Shown: piece by piece, positions 21,301 to 31,424 of the stretch
How the letters are laid out: every line of letters begins with the position of its first letter
Numbering within the stretch: the first letter of the stretch is position 1
Assembly: GCA_946811185.2 (NCBI GenBank)
Contig: OX328113.1
Span: forward strand, 4,464,001 to 4,528,000
Length of the DNA stretch: 64,000 nucleotides
Direction of reading: 5' to 3'
Source: Hippopus hippopus
Taxonomy: Eukaryota; Mollusca; Bivalvia; Cardiida; Cardiidae
The notes under the pieces: model-generated
Seen by the model: the letters and a program-made list of their open reading frames with translations, nothing else
Database searches by the model: none
Told to the model about the DNA's origin: nothing
Position numbers and translations under genes: made by a program

Positions 21301-22102
21301 ACTTAAAGCCCCAGCAAAGTCCAAAAATAGGTAATTTTCACTGTTTATCTCAAAAATATATAGGATAACCCATCACAACACACATATATAAGATAGGAGA
21401 AAACCCAAACATGTCAGTTACTGCATTGGTTGCCATGATATATGTGTGCGAAAATGCCTGGAGAAGCCTGTTGATTTCAGGGATGCCATTGATCGAGACA
21501 ACCTTGGTTATCGTACGTGTATATTCGAACTAGGTCTTCGAGAACGTCGCTTGATAACATTGCATTTCATTAGTGCTATGCCGTAGTACACAGGATAATT
21601 GTTTACACTTCCAATGTTATGTCATTGGAGAGTAAGATTGCTCATTCTGAACCTGTTTTCTTAGTTAGATGTAGTAAACTCTTCCTGTATTAATGAATCA
21701 GCAATGATCAGCCTGTTTTGTCGTTTCTGTTTACAACTTACGTTTTTCAAACCTAGAATGGGGACAAAATGATCAAGTATTGGCCAGTGAATGAAAGTTT
21801 TGTTTCGACGCCTTGAATGATGACGTGGTGTTTACGTCACTATTTTGTGGGCAGAGATTTACAACGAAAAGTCAGCTAATCGTCCGCGATCATCGATGTA
21901 AACATAGAGATAATGCGGCTTGGTAGGATTTGTTCTAGTTTCAACATTCTTTTTTCTGCCATTGACTGGAACTTTTACTAACTGCACCTGTACATATTGT
22001 TAAAGTCATAATAACTGCCATATTTTTACATGGTAAAAAGGAAATTTACTTTAATTTATAAACAGTTTTTTTACATTTGGAATTTACTGTGACTTTAACT
22101 AG
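21301..22102. mobile_element. ~800-bp element with imperfect TIRs
   Basis: The left end (ACTTAAAGCCCCAGCAAAGT / CCAAAA) is an imperfect inverted copy of the right end (CATTTGGAATTTACTGTGAC / TTTAACT). There is no substantial ORF inside. GC content is higher than in the neighbours (near 21480-21560 and 21780-21900). Superfamily is not determined. Confidence 0.55.
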
Positions 22103-22342
22103 CCTCACAAAAAAAATAAGCTTGTTAAATTCCATTATTCTTTTGTAAAACTGAGGTATGTTTAGGTGTTTCATTCTTCGCATTGAAGTTCAAAACTTTG
22201 CTGAAACATGTAAATCTGTTGCACTGTCCTTTACCCCCAAAATTTGGACTTTTTGCACTTAACATTTTGTAAATAAGTTAACGCATCTCTAAAGTTAACA
22301 AGGAAGTAGGCTTATCTTATCACTACGGATCCATATATTCTA

Positions 22343-22415
22343 ATTACCAGTATTTTCTACTTTTTCCCATAATGTTTTCAAAAGCCCTCCTGAGGGTCTG
22401 TATTAAAGGGTCAAG
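22343..22415 (+). mobile_element. Family A MITE fragment
   Basis: It retains only ATTACCAGTATTTTCTACTT, CCCATAATGTTTTCAAAAGC and the beginning of the outer arm. Confidence 0.65.
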
Positions 22416-22627
22416 CAAAATAAGATTTGAAAGTAGTCATTCAACAGACCCTGTAGGCAATTGAAACAGCAATTTTCTTCAATGGGGTTTTTCTATGCCT
22501 ATTTTTTTTGCAAGTTCTTCCTAAAATGACATTTATACATACCTTTGTGCATACATTACGATCCTTATTGATCCATGATGGATGAAGCTGTTCACAAGGT
22601 CTTCCACATAGTTTTATCCGCGGAATA

Positions 22628-24302
22628 CATTTTTTGCTCACCTGACCACGAAGTGCTCATGATGATGTATTGTGATCGTGCTGTGTCCGGCATCCGTCAT
22701 GCGTCGTCCATCATCAACTTTTTACCTTGTGTACACTCTAGAGGCCACATTTTCAGTCCGATACTCTTGAAACTTGGTCAGAATGTTTGCCTCGACGAAA
22801 TCTTGGAGGAGTTCGAAAATGGGTCATGTTGGGTCAAAAACTAGGTCACTAGGTCAAATCTTAGAAAAATCTTGTGTACACTCTAGAGGCCACATTTTCA
22901 GTCCAATACTCCTGAAAGTTGGTCAGAATGTTTGCCTTGATGATATCTCAGATGAATTTGAAAATGGGTCATGTCGGGTCAAAAACTAGGTCACCAGGTG
23001 TAATCTTAGAAAAACCTTGTGTATGGTCTAGAGGCCACATTTTCAGTCCAGTAGTCTTGAAAGTTGGTAAGAATGTTTGTCTTAATGATATCTCGGGAAG
23101 AGTTTGAAAATGGGCCATGTCGGTTCAAAAACTAGGTCACCAAGTCAAATCTTAGAAAAACTTTGTGTACGCTCTAGAGGCCACATTTTCAGTCCAAAAC
23201 TCCTGAAAATTGGTCAGAATGTTTGTCTTGATGATATCTCAGACGAGTTCAAAAATGGGCCATGTTGGATTAAAAACTAGGTCACCAGTTCAAATCTTAG
23301 AAAAAACCCTGTGTACGCTCTAGAGGCCACATTTTCGGTCCAATACTCTTGAAAATTGGTCAGAATGTTTGCCTTGATGATATCTGAAACAAGTTCGAAA
23401 ATGGGCCATGTCGGGTCAAAAACTAGGTCACTAGGTCAAATCTTAAAAAAACCTTTTGTACACTTTAGAAGCCACATTTTCTGTCCAATACTCTTGAAAG
23501 TTGGTCAGAATGTTTGTCTTGATAATATCACAGATGAGTTTGAAAATGGGCCATGTCAGGTTAAAAACTAGGTCACTAGGTCAAATCTTAGAAAAACCTT
23601 GTATACACTCCATAGGCCACATTTTCAATCCAATGCTGTTCAAAGTTGGTCAGAATGTTTGTCATGATGATAGCTTGGATGAATTTGAAAATGGGTCATG
23701 TCTGGTCAAAAACTAGGTCACTGGGTGAAATCTCGGAAAAACCTTTTGTACACACTAGAGGTTACATTTTCAGTCCAATATTCTTTAAACTTGGTCAGAA
23801 TGTTTGTCTTGATGATATCTTGCATGAGTTTGAAAATGGGTCACGTGGAATTAAAAACTAGGTCACCAAGTTTAATCCTGGAAAAACCTTGTGTACGCTC
23901 TAGAGGCCACATTTTCAGTCAAATAATCTTGGAAATTTGCTTAGAATGTTTGTCTTGATAATATCTTAGACTAGTATGAATATGGGTCATGTTGGATAAA
24001 AAACTAAGTCACTAGGTCAAATCTTGGAACAACCTTTTGTACACCCTACAGGCCACATTTTCTCTCAAATACTCACAAAAGTTTGTCAGAATGTATGTCT
24101 GGATAATTTCTACATGTCAAGTAGGCCGCTGAGACAAATTCTAGAAAAAGCTTGTGTACACTCTAGAGGCCATATTTGTAAGTCCAATACTAATGAGTAT
24201 TTGTCAGAATGTTTGTCTTAATATCTCTGAAGAGATTGGAAATGGGTCATGTTTGATCAAAAGGATCAGGTGAGTGACTTCAGGGCCATCATGGCCCTCT
24301 TG
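22628..24302 (+). mobile_element. Pearl/Helitron-like element with 145-bp array, copy 2
   Basis: A second element of the same family and orientation. The head is degraded (GCTCACCTGACCACGAAGTG) and followed by GTGTCCGGCATCCGTCATGCG. About 11 units of 145 bp follow, and the end is GATCAGGTGAGTGACTTC with the hairpin AGGGCCATCATGGCCCT-CTTGT. Units in the last 300 bp are shortened. It lies about 1.45 kb after copy 1. Confidence 0.92.
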
Positions 24303-24696
24303 TTCAAGATGTGTTTTCGGCCTTGGAAATGGGACAAATTTAACTACCCCCTCTGCATTCTATCTGGATAACCATTATCAATGTCACACAATGGGTAACT
24401 ACAACTTTTCGCCATTTCACAGACTTTATTTGACTGATAGCACAATTGCTGTTTTGATAATTAGATAGATATGATAAAATTATCTCACGATTATAACAAA
24501 TTGTGTCTAAACCTTATCGTTTACATGACGCCCAATGTTACGTTTTGATTGGCGGATAAGACCTGCCAAGACCTGTCAATCAAAATCGGCAGAAAAGTCA
24601 ATTATATTGTTTTACACAACTAACATTAAATGGTACCATTCATCCAATCAAGTTATAGAAATTAATAAAGCTGAAACAACATAGTATTTCGCTGCA
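24303..24696. other. Unclassified noncoding
   Basis: No recognised exon or repeat. Confidence 0.4.
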
Positions 24697-25570
24697 CTGG
24701 CCAAAGGCCAGTAGGCTTATGTCATGGCCCGGGTCTGTTGTGCGTCCATCCGTCAGTGTGTTAACTTTTATTTCAAACATCTTCTTCTCTTAAACTACTC
24801 ATCCAATTTTAATGAAACTTCACAGAAATGATCCTGCCATGATCCGCTTCAGAATTTCTCAAAAGAATTTGATTCCTTCAAAAACTCTGGTTGCCATGGC
24901 AACAAAACTTTAAAAAATTGGAAAGAAAAATTGTCTGAAACCATAAAGCCTAGGGCTAACAAATTTGGTGTGTAGCTTCATCTAGTAGACCTCTATCAAG
25001 TTTCTTCAAATTATAGCCCTGGGGTCAAATTTGACCCCGCCCTGGTGGTTTACATGGGCTGATACAGAGAAAACTTCAGAAGTCTCCCAGCACCTAGCCA
25101 TAACGCCTAGGGCTACCAAATTTTGCATGTGGCTTTATCTAGTAGGCCCCTACTAGGAGTGCCCAAATTATAGCCCTTGGGTCAAATTTGGCCCCATCCC
25201 AGGGGTCACAAATTTTACATGGGCACATATGATGAAAACTTCAGAAATCTCCCTGTACTTGGTCATAAAGCCTAGTGCTACCAACTTTTGCATGTAGCTT
25301 TATCTATTAGGCTTTTACCAAAAGTATCCAAATTATAGCCCTAGGGTTGAATTTGATCCCACCCCAGGGGTCAGAAGTTTTACATGGGCTTATATTGTGA
25401 AAACTTTAGAAATCTTGTTACTGGCCATGAGACTTAGGGCTACCAATTTTAGTCCTGTTCCAGGGGTCTCATGTTCAAAACCAATTTGCCAGGTGTTGCA
25501 AAGTTAGGCATGTAGTCGTTTTACCTATTAGCCAGTGGAGCGATACAGGGCCATCATGGCCCTCTTGTTT
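24697..25570 (+). mobile_element. Hairpin-ended element with ~160-bp tandem core
   Basis: The head hairpin CACTGGCCAAAGGCCAGT precedes GTGCGTCCATCCGTCAGTG. The core has three or four units of 155-165 bp with AAAGCCTAG(G/T)GCTA(C/A)CAA, TTATAGCCCT(A/G/T)GGGTC and TTTACATGGGC. It ends at GTGGAGCGATACAGGGCC with the same GGGCCATCATGGCCC-TCTTGT terminus as the 145-bp elements. Confidence 0.85.
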
Positions 25571-25995
25571 TAACTGCTTTCGGGAAAGTATTTGTGTTAT
25601 TGTTAATATCGTTTGTCTTAATAATTAGCAAAGTCACTCGTATTGAATTAGATCCGCCCTAAGCATATTAAAACATTTGTATGCAATGAAAATGTCCAGG
25701 TTATATCGGTAGGCTGACTTGAAACCGGTCTTTATTTGGAGCGGATACCAGCATGTTTCATGTCATGTTTCAATATTTGATTTCCCTTTGCTTTGTCTCC
25801 TGTAAGGTAAATATTTATCTAAAAAAACTTACTTGTTTACTCTCTCCTATTTACCACTCGCCCTGCCGGACGACCATGACCAATATTTCACTCATTGTCA
25901 TCCATTTCTTACTCATTAATATGTGCGGACGAGTGGATTCTTTGGACCCTGCCCATGACCTCAGTCTACTAACTCAATATTCAGCTTGATTTTGT
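25571..25995. other. Noncoding interval with a signal-peptide-like frame
   Basis: An ATG at 25753 opens a hydrophobic stretch (MFHVMFQYLISLCFVSCK) directly followed by GTAAAT, which could be a first exon of a secreted protein. No partner exon is found and the same frame runs on into a repeat, so I do not call a gene. Confidence 0.2.
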
Positions 25996-26618
25996 TAGCT
26001 CCACTGGCCGAAGGCCAGTGGGCTATTGTCATGGCGTTGTGTCCGTCGTGCGTCCATCCGTCCGACCGTTCGTCCGTTCGTCCGTGCGTGCGTCCGTAAA
26101 CTTTTTCTTTAAAAAACTTCTCCTCAGAAACTATTGACTGGATTTTTACCAAATTTCACAGGAATGTTCCTTTGGTGGTCCTCTTTCAAATTCCTTCAAA
26201 TAATTGTGTTCCATGAAGAATTCTGGTTGCCATGGCAACCAAAGTAAAAAACCTTTAAAAATATTCTCCTCCCAAACCGCTATTTGGATAGCATTATTAT
26301 TTTGCAGGAATGTTCCTTAGATACAGGTTTACAGAATTCCTTAAAAAAAAAAAGATCTGTCAAAAAACATGGCTTTTATGGGAGACTCATTTTCCTTTTA
26401 TGGTATAAAGTAAAATCTTTGAAAAATTTCTTCTCTAAAACTATTCATTGGATTTCATTGTTGTTTTGCAGGTAAGGTCCTATGGTGGTTGTCTACCAAA
26501 TTGTTTCTTCAGTGAGCTAAAATGCAGGATTGAATGATAATTGTTAAAAACTTCCTTTCGCCATTATAGAAATATCAGGCCTGTGGAGCGATACAGGCGC
26601 TCAAGCGCCTCTAGTTTT
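25996..26618 (+). mobile_element. Hairpin-ended element with CTAG terminus
   Basis: The head hairpin CCACTGGCCGAAGGCCAGTGG precedes GTCCGTCGTGCGTCC and CGTTCGTCC repeats. The core has two or three ~150-bp units (AACTTCTCCTCAGAAAC, GGTTGCCATGGCAACC). It ends GTGGAGCGATACAGGCG with the hairpin AGGCGCTCAAGCGCCT directly followed by CTAG and T-rich flank. A 3' hairpin plus CTRR end is a Helitron hallmark. Confidence 0.85.
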
Positions 26619-27430
26619 TCTGCTTAAGATACGGACTACCACATATGTGCTACCGTCTTCCTATTAACAGTTGTACAGCTCTATATCTTATTTACCTACA
26701 GTTGATTGTAATAAAAGGGGGGCAAGTGGTCTCAGAATTTGGGACAAGTTGTCCTCTGAACATGGGGTGAGTTGTCTTAGGGCGAGTTGTCTTTGGGGTG
26801 AGTTGTCTGTAATTCCAAATAACTGGGTTTCATTGACAGCCTAGAATGAGTTGTCGAGACTTTTACATAGACAACGGAGCAGATGACGGGGGAATATTCC
26901 AAGCTTGCATAACTTCAAAATAACAACTGATTGAAGAGGAGCGGGGTAAAAAATGAAGGCAAAAACATGACTCGAAACAAAAGTAGATCTAAATGAATAG
27001 TATTACATCTAGATGAGACAAAAATCATTTTAGACATTAAGTGGAAAATTATATTCGGGCCATCGGTTTGTGTTTGATTCAGAGGAAAATGTCATGTTTT
27101 CTTTGTAGACAGTTTATAAAACGGAGGATCTGTTGAAGGATCTATTAACATTAAACCACAATGTTTTTTATCCTTTTAAACTTGAACGGTCGCTATACAG
27201 TTGCAATGGCTGCTTTCAATCCAGAGAAGAAATCTAGCAAGGCTGGGTAATCAAATCATGAAGCACTGGGCTTTTCAGCCCTGTAAGTTACCAACAGAGC
27301 TATCAGGCTGGACTGATGAGGTTTAAGTTTCTTGTTTTATATTTCAAGTCAAATGCATGACTCCTCTCAATCTGTGAAAAAAGCAGGACAATATACATAG
27401 TGTATACACAAATTAAAATCTGACTTAAGT
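26619..27430. other. Unclassified, with a short minisatellite
   Basis: Near 26720-26815 a ~20-bp motif (GGGGTGAGTTGTCT or variants) repeats about five times imperfectly. The rest shows no exon. Confidence 0.5.
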
Positions 27431-27442
27431 TGGTATTTTTAG

Positions 27443-27751
27443 AAGCTGAGCACTGGTAGCGCAGTCTGTAGGGTACAGGACTCAAGAACGGGGTCGCTGG
27501 TTCGATCCCTGGATTGGTAAATTTCTTCCCAAGAATTGATGAAGGTCATTGTGACAGAATTCATTCCTCTTTCACCGTTGATCATTGTTTCAGTGATCAT
27601 TATGTGGGAAAGCAGCAAGAGACTTGGAAAGAATATTGTGCAGAGTACTGGTAAAAGAAACTTCAGAAAGGCATCGATAGGTGCACTGGCTGCCTTGGTA
27701 TAACTGAAAATAAAGTTGAAAATGACGTTAAACACCATGCAATCAATCAAC
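27443..27751 (+). mobile_element. tRNA-derived SINE (family B2) with target duplication
   Basis: The head (CACTGGTAGCGCAGTCTGTA; box B GCTGGTTCGATCCCTGG, near consensus) precedes the same body as the 17581 copy. Near-identical flanks GGTATTTTTAGA (from 27432) and GGTATTTTAGA (27752-27762) mark the insertion. Confidence 0.92.
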
Positions 27752-28065
27752 GGTATTTTAGATGAAACCTTACAAAACCAGTGTAGAAAAATGTTAAAAA
27801 GAGAGCCTTTGACAAGCTGAATGTAATTCAACCCTTTACCACACAATCCACAACAAACTTTATAAGATGATCAGTTGACAGTTGAGTTGAATGTAAATTA
27901 ATGTCTGGAACGTTTTAGAAATAGCCACAAGACATTCCTATAACTTGACAAAATCTTATCCCAGATATGAATAACATAATTAAATGTGTAATGCCTATAT
28001 TACACTGAAAACAAGGGAGGATCTATGATAAACGTTTTTTCAAGTTAATTAGCTTCTTTTTTCAG

Positions 28066-28129
28066 ACTAGAAATTGATCCCTTTTTCATGAAACACAAAG
28101 ATGGAAGCCTAGTCCGGCTTACATTTTGA
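28066..28129 (+). CDS. Terminal exon of unrecognised host gene
   Basis: A strong acceptor (CTTCTTTTTTCAG at 28065) opens a phase-2 frame encoding (R)LEIDPFFMKHKDGSLV then RLTF, with TGA at 28127-28129. The split Arg codon is completed by AG from the exon ending at 12706, so the two are phase-compatible. Together with 1704-1862 and 3816-3882 it probably forms the C-terminal part of one protein that I do not recognise. The 3' UTR must be short or must run into the retrotransposon that begins about 80 bp on. No canonical AATAAA lies before it. Confidence 0.55.
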
Positions 28130-28206
28130 GAAACAAACACAGGGAGAAAAAGAAGGCTGCAGCAAGGAATCCTGCTGTTGTTAGACAGGAGGCTGTAGAT
28201 AACTAA

Positions 28207-29331
28207 GAAAATCTAAATCAAATTCACCTTGTTGCTTGTTGTGAGCTTCAGCTCGTCTATTTAGGTGAGTGTCGTAGACCAGTTACCTCAAAATATAATT
28301 TAGATAAAGAAGACATCGTAAAGCCGTTTTTTAATGATGAATTTAACCTAGACTCGCCAAACATTGACTTGAAACTAACTGATATTATTTCTAAAACAGA
28401 CAATCCCGATCAAAATCTCAGAAAAGCAGAAGTACATATGTCGAAATATAAGAACTCCGTCAAGGTATATGCAGACGGAAGCAAAGACCCAGATAAAAAT
28501 TTAGCCAGAGCTGGAATGGTGATATTTGATGAAAACGCCTCAGTTATCATGAGAAAAGGAGTCAGTTTCGATCACAGAGTATCAATTTATTCATGTGAAA
28601 TATCCGTCATAAACATAGTACTTGAGTGGCTATCCACCGGGAGCAAGGAAATGTTTACATCAACAAATGTTACCATTTTCACGGATTCTCTAAGCACACT
28701 ACAGTCTTTAACATCAGGAAAATCCCACACGCGACCCGAAATTCTGAATCAGATTCTAAAATATATCAAAGTATTAGCCGAATCTGGTATACGGGTGACA
28801 TTTGTATGGATTCCGAGCCATGTTGGTATTATCGGAAATGAGATAGCAGATCAGATGGCTAAAAGCGGAATAAGATCTGATGAGTTTATTGATATCAAAT
28901 TAAGTATCAAGGAAATGTATCACTTGATAGCGCAAAAGATTAAATACCAATTTAGAGAAGTAGAACTCAAACCATATAAAAACAATTATGATTACAGTGT
29001 TTACCCGACATCTCTAACAGTATACAGCAACTACCGTACTCGTGACACAGTTTATACGAAGTTAAGACTAAAGGTAAGTCGACTAGGAGCAGAAAGGTAT
29101 CCCCAAACTAATTGCGTACACTGTGGTGTCATGGAGACATTTGATCATGTATTCTTTGAGTGTTCACATTATAAAGACCACAGGATGAATTTCAGAGACC
29201 AACTTCAAAAGTTAGAAATCCCAGTGATAAACAGACGTACCTTGCTATTCCCAGAGACAAAATTTGCCCTTGCGGTAAGATTTGCCGTATTTACTTACTT
29301 AATAAGTATCAGGTGCATCAACACGCTATAA
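28207..29331 (+). CDS. Non-LTR retrotransposon RNase H and C-terminal zinc knuckle (5'-truncated pol)
   Basis: An uninterrupted 374-codon frame follows an in-frame TAA at 28204; it has no real start and is the 3' end of a longer pol. RNase HI catalytic residues are all visible: D90 in VYADGS, E131 in YSCEIS, D160 in FTDSLS, and the C-terminal H205...D215 in PSHVGIIGNEIADQMAK. A CxxC...H...C knuckle follows (C303, C306, H314, C319; ETFDHVFFECSHY), typical of the tail of RNase H-bearing LINEs of the I/Jockey-like groups. No reverse transcriptase domain remains. The intact frame suggests a fairly recent insertion. Confidence 0.9.
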   Translation, partial: ENLNQIHLVACCELQLVYLGECRRPVTSKYNLDKEDIVKPFFNDEFNLDSPNIDLKLTDIISKTDNPDQNLRKAEVHMSKYKNSVKVYADGSKDPDKNLARAGMVIFDENASVIMRKGVSFDHRVSIYSCEISVINIVLEWLSTGSKEMFTSTNVTIFTDSLSTLQSLTSGKSHTRPEILNQILKYIKVLAESGIRVTFVWIPSHVGIIGNEIADQMAKSGIRSDEFIDIKLSIKEMYHLIAQKIKYQFREVELKPYKNNYDYSVYPTSLTVYSNYRTRDTVYTKLRLKVSRLGAERYPQTNCVHCGVMETFDHVFFECSHYKDHRMNFRDQLQKLEIPVINRRTLLFPETKFALAVRFAVFTYLISIRCINTL

Positions 29332-29389
29332 CTGTTCCGCGCAAGTAAACCCTCCCCCCCCTTCTTTTTTACGTCAAACTTCCCTTTAA

Positions 29390-30220
29390 CAAAAATGCGG
29401 AAAAGATCGAAACAAGCAGGTAAGATAAAAAGACAAAACAGAAATTTAAAAAAAAAAAAGTCAGGCTGATGTATAAGAAGGATCGTAATTTACGATTTCT
29501 GATGTCAGCAGCGTAGCTGGTACACAGCCTGACGATAAAATTTTCATTAAACCTTACTGCAAACTGCCAATTGACAAAAATACGGAAAAGATCGAAATAA
29601 GCAGCTTAGATAAAAAAAGACAAAATGGAAAATAAAAGAATGTCAGGCTCATGTATGTAGCAGGATTATAATTAACGATTTCTGGTGTCAGCAGCGTAGT
29701 GGTACACAGCATGACAATAACATAACATTTTCATTAAACTTTACTGCAAACTTCCCACAGACATGAATACGGAAAAGATGGAAATAAGAAGGTAAGATAA
29801 AAAGACAAAATAGAAACTAGGGAAAATAAAAAGTCAGGCTGATGTATAAGAAGGATCATAATTTACGATCTCTGATGTCAGCAGCGTAGCTGGTACACAG
29901 CCTGGCAATAATATTTTCATCAAAATTTACTGCAAACTTCCCCCCAAAGAAACAGTAGGTAAAATACCCAAATAAGGAGCTAAGATAAAGAGATGAAATA
30001 TAAATTGAAACTTTAGAAAGTTGGGCTGTTGTATATTAGCAGGGATCTTTATTTACAACCCCTGACGTCAGCCGTAGCTTGTACACAGCCTAACAATATC
30101 ATGTAATTTTCATTTAACTATACCAACATGCCGAAAATAGGAAGCTAAGATAGAAAGATATGAAGGGAATTTAAAATTTAGAAAGTCAGGTAGATGTATG
30201 TCAGCAGTGTAAATATTAAT
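29390..30220 (+). repeat. 185-bp tandem repeat in LINE 3' region
   Basis: Four to five units begin at about 29390, 29575, 29763, 29948 and 30125. Each holds GGAAAAGATCGAAA(C/T)AAGC, AAAAGTCAGGCTGATGTAT, ACGATTTCTGATGTCAGCAG and GGTACACAGCCTG. Divergence rises toward the distal unit. Confidence 0.88.
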
Positions 30221-30365
30221 CATACCAACAAAAAGTAGATAAAGGTGAGAAAACAAAACTTGTGTAAATAACACCTTAAAATGTAAACACAATCATTGAA
30301 AAATAATCCCGGGAATAAAAAAATTGATAAATTTAAAAAAAAAGTAAAAAATGAATAAATAAATA

Positions 30366-30954
30366 ACATGTACAGTATGTTTAAGGTGGTGGGATTGGAG
30401 AACTAGGTGTATATAAATGTATATATATTTAAGTTGTCAGGCTTATGAAGTATTCTTGTTTGTTTGCACATGTACTTAATGGCATTGTCGGGAAAGGTTG
30501 GAATCTTGGATCAAAACAGCAGAAGTACGCAAGTTATTTCAAGGGGAAAAAAGTAAATGCGGATCATTGCGATAGCCTCATATATAGACAATTTAGTCAG
30601 TTTGTAATTGATAGTTGGATCTGACTTCAACTATCAAAACACACTGATCAATATTCCTTATGTACGCCATTTTTTGGCGGAATTGCCATTGGTGCACATA
30701 ATCTTTGGAATCAAAATTTAGAGTTTTGAACTTGATTTTAGGGAAAATACATGTAAAACCCATTTTAAAAAAAATTCAACCCTTTTCAATGATCTAAAAA
30801 TATTTTAACAGGATGATGGGTTGCATCCTGGGGTCCATACCAAATATGCCTAGAGCACGGAGGGACCTTATAAACCTACAAATCAATCAAACCAGTTACT
30901 TTTATTTTGAGAAAGATGAGTACAAAAAATTCTAACCTTTTGTTAGTTTAGTTT
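30366..30954. other. Unclassified intergenic
   Basis: AT-rich, no recognised feature. Confidence 0.4.
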
Positions 30955-31172
30955 AAAGGTATTTATTTTACATCGATTGAGAAACAAGTTCTTTCAACTT
31001 ATACTAATCTCTCTCGATTCTGCTTCCTGGGAACTACACCAGCACTTGCGCCGAATGTGTGGGCCAATGAAAGATCACAAAGTTGACACCCGCTCTCGGG
31101 TATCAAACTCGGGACCTCATGGTTACGAGGCCGACGCTCTACCTCACAACCACGGACACCACACGGAACCTT
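30955..31172 (-). mobile_element. tRNA-derived SINE (family C), reverse
   Basis: Reverse of the copy at 9556: TTGAGAAACAAGTTCTTTC, CTTCCTGGGAACTACACCAG, GGGCCAATGAAAGATC. The tRNA part has GGGTATCAAACTCGGGACC (box B complement) and CGACGCTCTACCTCACAACC (box A complement). Confidence 0.88.
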
Positions 31173-31239
31173 TTGTTAGCTATTTGTCAGCTATTTTTAC
31201 TGTTTACCATTCTGCAAATTTGTACACTTGCCCAAACTA

Positions 31240-31424
31240 ATGAAAGCTTTTGCAGACAACAGTTCAAATGTGGCTCAAACGATGGAGTTTGTTCGTAATA
31301 GGGCAAAAAAAATTTTTGAAAAATTGGGAAAATACTGGTTAGCAGCATTTTCTCCTTTTCCCACAATAACTTCAAGAGGCCTCTTCCTAAGGATTCATTA
31401 AGCTCAAGATTAAGTGGTAAAGGG
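31240..31424 (-). mobile_element. Family A MITE, reverse
   Basis: TTTTGCAGACAACAGTTC, a damaged core (ACTGGTTAGCAGCATTTTCT), TCCTTTTCCCACAATAAC, and GATTAAGTGGTAAAGGG. Confidence 0.75.

Larger units (their letters stand above)
28207..30365 (+). mobile_element. 5'-truncated non-LTR retrotransposon
   Basis: It comprises the RNase H ORF, a ~30-bp C/A/T-rich spacer, a tandem 185-bp array, and an A-rich tail with AAATGAATAAATAAATAAC at 30350-30365. The 5' boundary is inferred to lie between 28130 and 28207. Target duplications were not found. Confidence 0.75.

Noticed and set aside
19222..24302. CRISPR-like array
   Set aside because: Unit length is 145 bp with no repeat/spacer alternation, and the context is an animal genome.
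25753..25806. Signal-peptide exon of a secreted protein
   Set aside because: Hydrophobic start and donor-like GTAAAT, but no partner exon could be identified.
28081..28206. Frame ending ..PAVVRQEAVDN as coding
   Set aside because: It contains an in-frame TGA just after the splice acceptor; the phase-2 frame that fits the upstream exon stops at 28127.
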